Below the pieces are notes generated by a model that was given only the letters and a program-made list of their open reading frames with translations, searched no databases and was not told the origin of the DNA. The translations under genes were made by a program, and so were the position numbers. From Epichloe hybrida (Eukaryota; Ascomycota; Sordariomycetes; Hypocreales; Clavicipitaceae), in the NCBI GenBank assembly GCA_019022495.1, contig JAFEKR010000029.1:434001-498000 (forward strand): a stretch of 64,000 bases of DNA, given 5' to 3'. The stretch's first letter is position 1; each line of letters begins with the position of its first letter. Positions 61,315-64,000 of the stretch are shown here, one piece after another.

Positions 61315-64000
61315 TTATAAGGCTAAATTACTACTAGAATGACTAGAAGACTCTAAATCTAATAAATCTTGAGGATTTTCAGGATTTAAGTCTTCTTTAA
61401 CGCTAGATAAATCTGAGCTTAAGCTATAATAGTTAAATAAGTCAGTATATTGCTTAATATCAGTAATATTATCCTCCTTTAGCCAATTTTTTAATAGTAT
61501 TAATTCTTTAATAATATAATGCCTTAGCTTTGTTCGCCGATTTGTAATAATATTACCTCCTTGGTTAAATTGGCTTTCTATAGCACCAGAGGTAGCAGGA
61601 ATTGCTAGATACTTTCTAGCTAATATACTTAAATTAGGGAAAGATTTAATATTTCTTTCCTACCATTTAAATATATCTTCCTATAAATAGTTAGTAAGTA
61701 TAATGATTTATATATTAAAAGAAAAAACTTACCTTATCATCCATTAAATTAAGCGTTGTATAGCTAGAAATTTCGTTTTTTCTAGTCTTTTGTATAGCCT
61801 TATCCCTTTTATTTATAAATAATCCTTTATAAAGCTTAATACTAGGCTTAGGCCTATGATTATTAAAGGTTTTAGGTAAAGGATTAAAACCACCAATTTC
61901 TACTGAAAATTGGCCATTTTGTGTTGGTTATGGCCCTTGTAAATCATCTAAATCAGAAGGACTATTAATCTCTAAATCATTTAATTTAGAGATAGAAGTT
62001 TGTTTTTCTTTATAAAGTGTATATATTCGAAAAGGGATATTAGTAACTAAAGATCTAAGGTTATAATATAATACTTACTCTTTATATTCTTTTTGTAAAT
62101 CTAAAAGAAGTAATTTAATAGTTTGTTGGTTAAGCATTAACTTCTTTTCAATTGTAGCTAGATTTAGCCTAGGGTCTAATAACATTGCAAATAAATAAGG
62201 TTTATAAAAATTATAATTACTTTCTATATCTTGAGGAAAGTATTTTTGTAATTTTTGTAAACCAATATTTAAGCAATCAATAAAGACCTGGCTAAATGGA
62301 GCATATGAACTTTTCTAAAGGTATATTAGTAATCTTAATTTAGTAAAATATATAAGAAAAATATAACTTACATCATTCTTATAAGCAATTTGGTCTTCTT
62401 TTATATTATTAAGATATTCATATATCCTAATAATAAAAATAGGGACTAACCCTAATGTATTATACTTTTGACTTTGTAAGATAATAGTTAGTTCATAAAA
62501 AACCTCTAATATACTACTTAAAGTTGCTAAATCAACCCATTCTTGGGTTGAAGGCATAGCATCTTTTAAAGCAGCAATATTAGTATACTTATTTAATAAA
62601 TTAATAGCTTCTTTAAGTTCTAAAGAGGTATTAATCATTAAATAAGTAGAATTCTATCTTATTTCATTTGCTATAGTTAAAAGGTTAGTATTATATAATT
62701 AAATTTAATAGAATAGTAACTTACCAAGTGGAATCTTTGTAATATTACTATTTTTAGCCATGAAACCAAGTCTTTTAGCTTCTTTTAAAGCTTTAAGCCA
62801 AGTTTTATAAATTCCTTGATTATTTTTTATAATAATAGTAATTCTTTTTAGCTTTCTAAGAATACCTAATAAATAAGTTAGTTAATAAGTATAATAGTAT
62901 TTAACTTATTTTTACTTACCTTTAACAAAGGATTTAAATAATTTCCCCTTAGGTTGATTTTCAATAGCTTGAAATTCTTCCATTGAATAATGTAAATATT
63001 CGCTATTTTTAAATTCTTCTAAATTTTCAGAAGAAGATGTAGAATTTATAAATTTTGTTATAATATCCTTAGTAACGATATTAAGAACATGTGCTGTACA
63101 TCGGATATCATAAGGTTTAGTAATAATATCATTATAATTCTTATTAATATAAGAAGTTATAAATGTATTATTATCATAACTATTATCTCTAGTAAAGCTT
63201 AATAATATATTAGTATATTAAAAGTAATTATATAAATAAAGAAAATAAGTAAAAACTTACCTTATAATACTCTTAGCTTCTAAGTTATAGTCAAGAAGTA
63301 AATTATTAAAGCATTTCTAGATATAAACTCTAGTATGTAAGCTAGAGAGATATTCAAAGCCTAATTATATTAGGTTAGTAAACTTTTAAAAGTTAGATTA
63401 ATTATTTGAAGTAAATTTACCTAAAAGCTTATATTCTAGCTTAAAATTAGGGTTTAGCTAACTAGCTATAACTCCTAAATAAGATTTTGAATAGGTTAAG
63501 GTCCAAATATCTAGTTAAATAGATATAAACCCTAGGTTTATAATTTGGTAATTTAGCTGAGAAATAAGTTCTTTTTTAGAAGTATTATATAAAGAATGAA
63601 CTCTTTGAATAATACTTCTATAATTTAGTAAAGAAACTTTATTCTCATTACTTAAATTAAATTAGCTTAGCGTAAATAATAAAAGAAGGTAGTAAATTCC
63701 TTACCTAGAATAATAACATAGTATGTCTTTAAAAGAGCTACTATCTATTATATTAAAAGCTAGGTTATTTTGTAACATAAACTTAATAATAAGAATAATA
63801 GCTTTTTCTGGTTGAAATTCTTGAGAGAGAGTATTATTTCGATGTCGTTTTTTTGATATAAATCTTGTTATAGAAGATTAATCATCTGTTGTATATGTAT
63901 CTATGATTTCAGGCACTAAAATAGATTAGAATAAATAGATTAGTATTATTATAAGGGTTTTTAACTTACTAATAATCTTATTAGGTTCTTTCTCATTAGA
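61315..64000 (-). pseudogene. hAT-family transposase gene, RIP-damaged and 5'-truncated by the window edge
   Basis: On the minus strand the hAT landmarks appear in order. They are LDIWTLTYSKSYLGVIA (about 63.5 kb), RCTAHVLNIV (63.1 kb), LRKLKRIT, a STYLM block that normally reads WNSTYLM (62.64 kb) and KYNTLGLVPIF. YLFAMLLDPRLN (62.17 kb) and the C-terminal dimerisation domain YLAIPATSGAIESQF (61.6 kb) follow, and the stop is at 61315. Eight small introns with GTAAG donors can be placed: 63916-63969, 63651-63704, 63198-63260, 62866-62919, 62658-62724, 62315-62371, 62008-62078 and 61681-61732. At least eight in-frame stops break it. Two replace Trp codons that hAT proteins conserve (TGG to TAG in WNSTYLM and before the dimerisation domain), as RIP would. 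It is far less eroded than the Copia and Gypsy copies. The N-terminal part, including any BED finger, is beyond the window. Confidence 0.85.

Larger units (their letters stand above)
47334..64000 (-). mobile_element. hAT element 3 carrying a transposase relic; right end outside the window
   Basis: It starts CAGAGAATTG, one base different from the ends of hAT-like element 2, after a probable 8-bp target GTCCTAGA (47326-47333). A subterminal array of ACAACT/ACAATTA units in both orientations follows. It is split at 47540 by a Gypsy element and resumes at 60963 with the same minisatellite it had before the break. A hAT transposase gene follows on the minus strand. The other terminus and its duplication lie beyond 64000, so the boundary call rests on the left end, the minisatellite continuity and the transposase. 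Confidence 0.75.

Overview
The window comes from a filamentous ascomycete (Pezizomycotina; a Sordariomycete of the Hypocreales type is my best guess, genus not resolvable). The protein-coding genes have short GT-AG introns and fungal families. The rest is extremely AT-rich, TA-dominated and full of stop codons, which is the signature of repeat-induced point mutation (RIP). It is a two-compartment genome: a GC-balanced gene island (about 6.34-26.88 kb) between two blocks of RIP-degraded transposons (1-6.34 kb and 26.88-64 kb).

The gene island holds six genes: an APH-type phosphotransferase-like protein (+, 2 exons); a Dal5/Liz1-type MFS permease (+, 10 exons, one apparent GC-AG intron carrying a minisatellite); a secretory lipase of the Candida LIP type (-, 5' end unresolved); a 1,961-residue ZNFX1/Hrr1/SAD-3-like SF1 helicase with CCCH, NFX1-type and C-terminal RZ-type zinc fingers (-); a membrane-anchored, apparently degenerate acyl-CoA synthetase-like protein (+); and an alpha/beta-hydrolase (DUF676-like) protein with a coiled coil (-). 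Exon structures below were worked out by hand from reading-frame continuity, splice motifs and family motifs; several natural starts differ from the longest open frame.

The right block is a stack of transposons that can be resolved exactly from terminal repeats and target-site duplications (TSDs). A Mutator-like element (26881-44663, 11-bp TSD) contains a hAT-like element (27055-44419, 8-bp TSD). That contains a forward Copia (28213-43975), which contains a reverse Copia of the same family (30280-39266, 5-bp TSD), which contains a second short hAT-like element (37121-38978, 8-bp TSD). About 170 bp of host sequence follows, then unidentified AT-rich DNA, a scrambled Copia fragment (45779-47333) and a third hAT element (47334 to beyond the window). 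The third hAT element carries a recognisable but stop-riddled hAT transposase gene, and is split by a reverse Gypsy element (47540-60957, TSD CTAGT) that is itself split by a forward Gypsy element (52652-59212, TSD GTATC). The left block is a reverse-strand Copia relic whose other end lies outside the window.

The most interesting signals are the dated nest; a consistent edge effect in which the outer parts of LTRs escape RIP while the inner parts are mutated; the family of hAT elements that keep CAGAGxAT ends but have swapped their subterminal arrays; the natural multi-kilobase inverted repeat formed by the two Copia copies, about 8 kb from a gene for an RNA-silencing-type helicase; and an unmutated 294-bp duplication inside otherwise RIP-degraded DNA.
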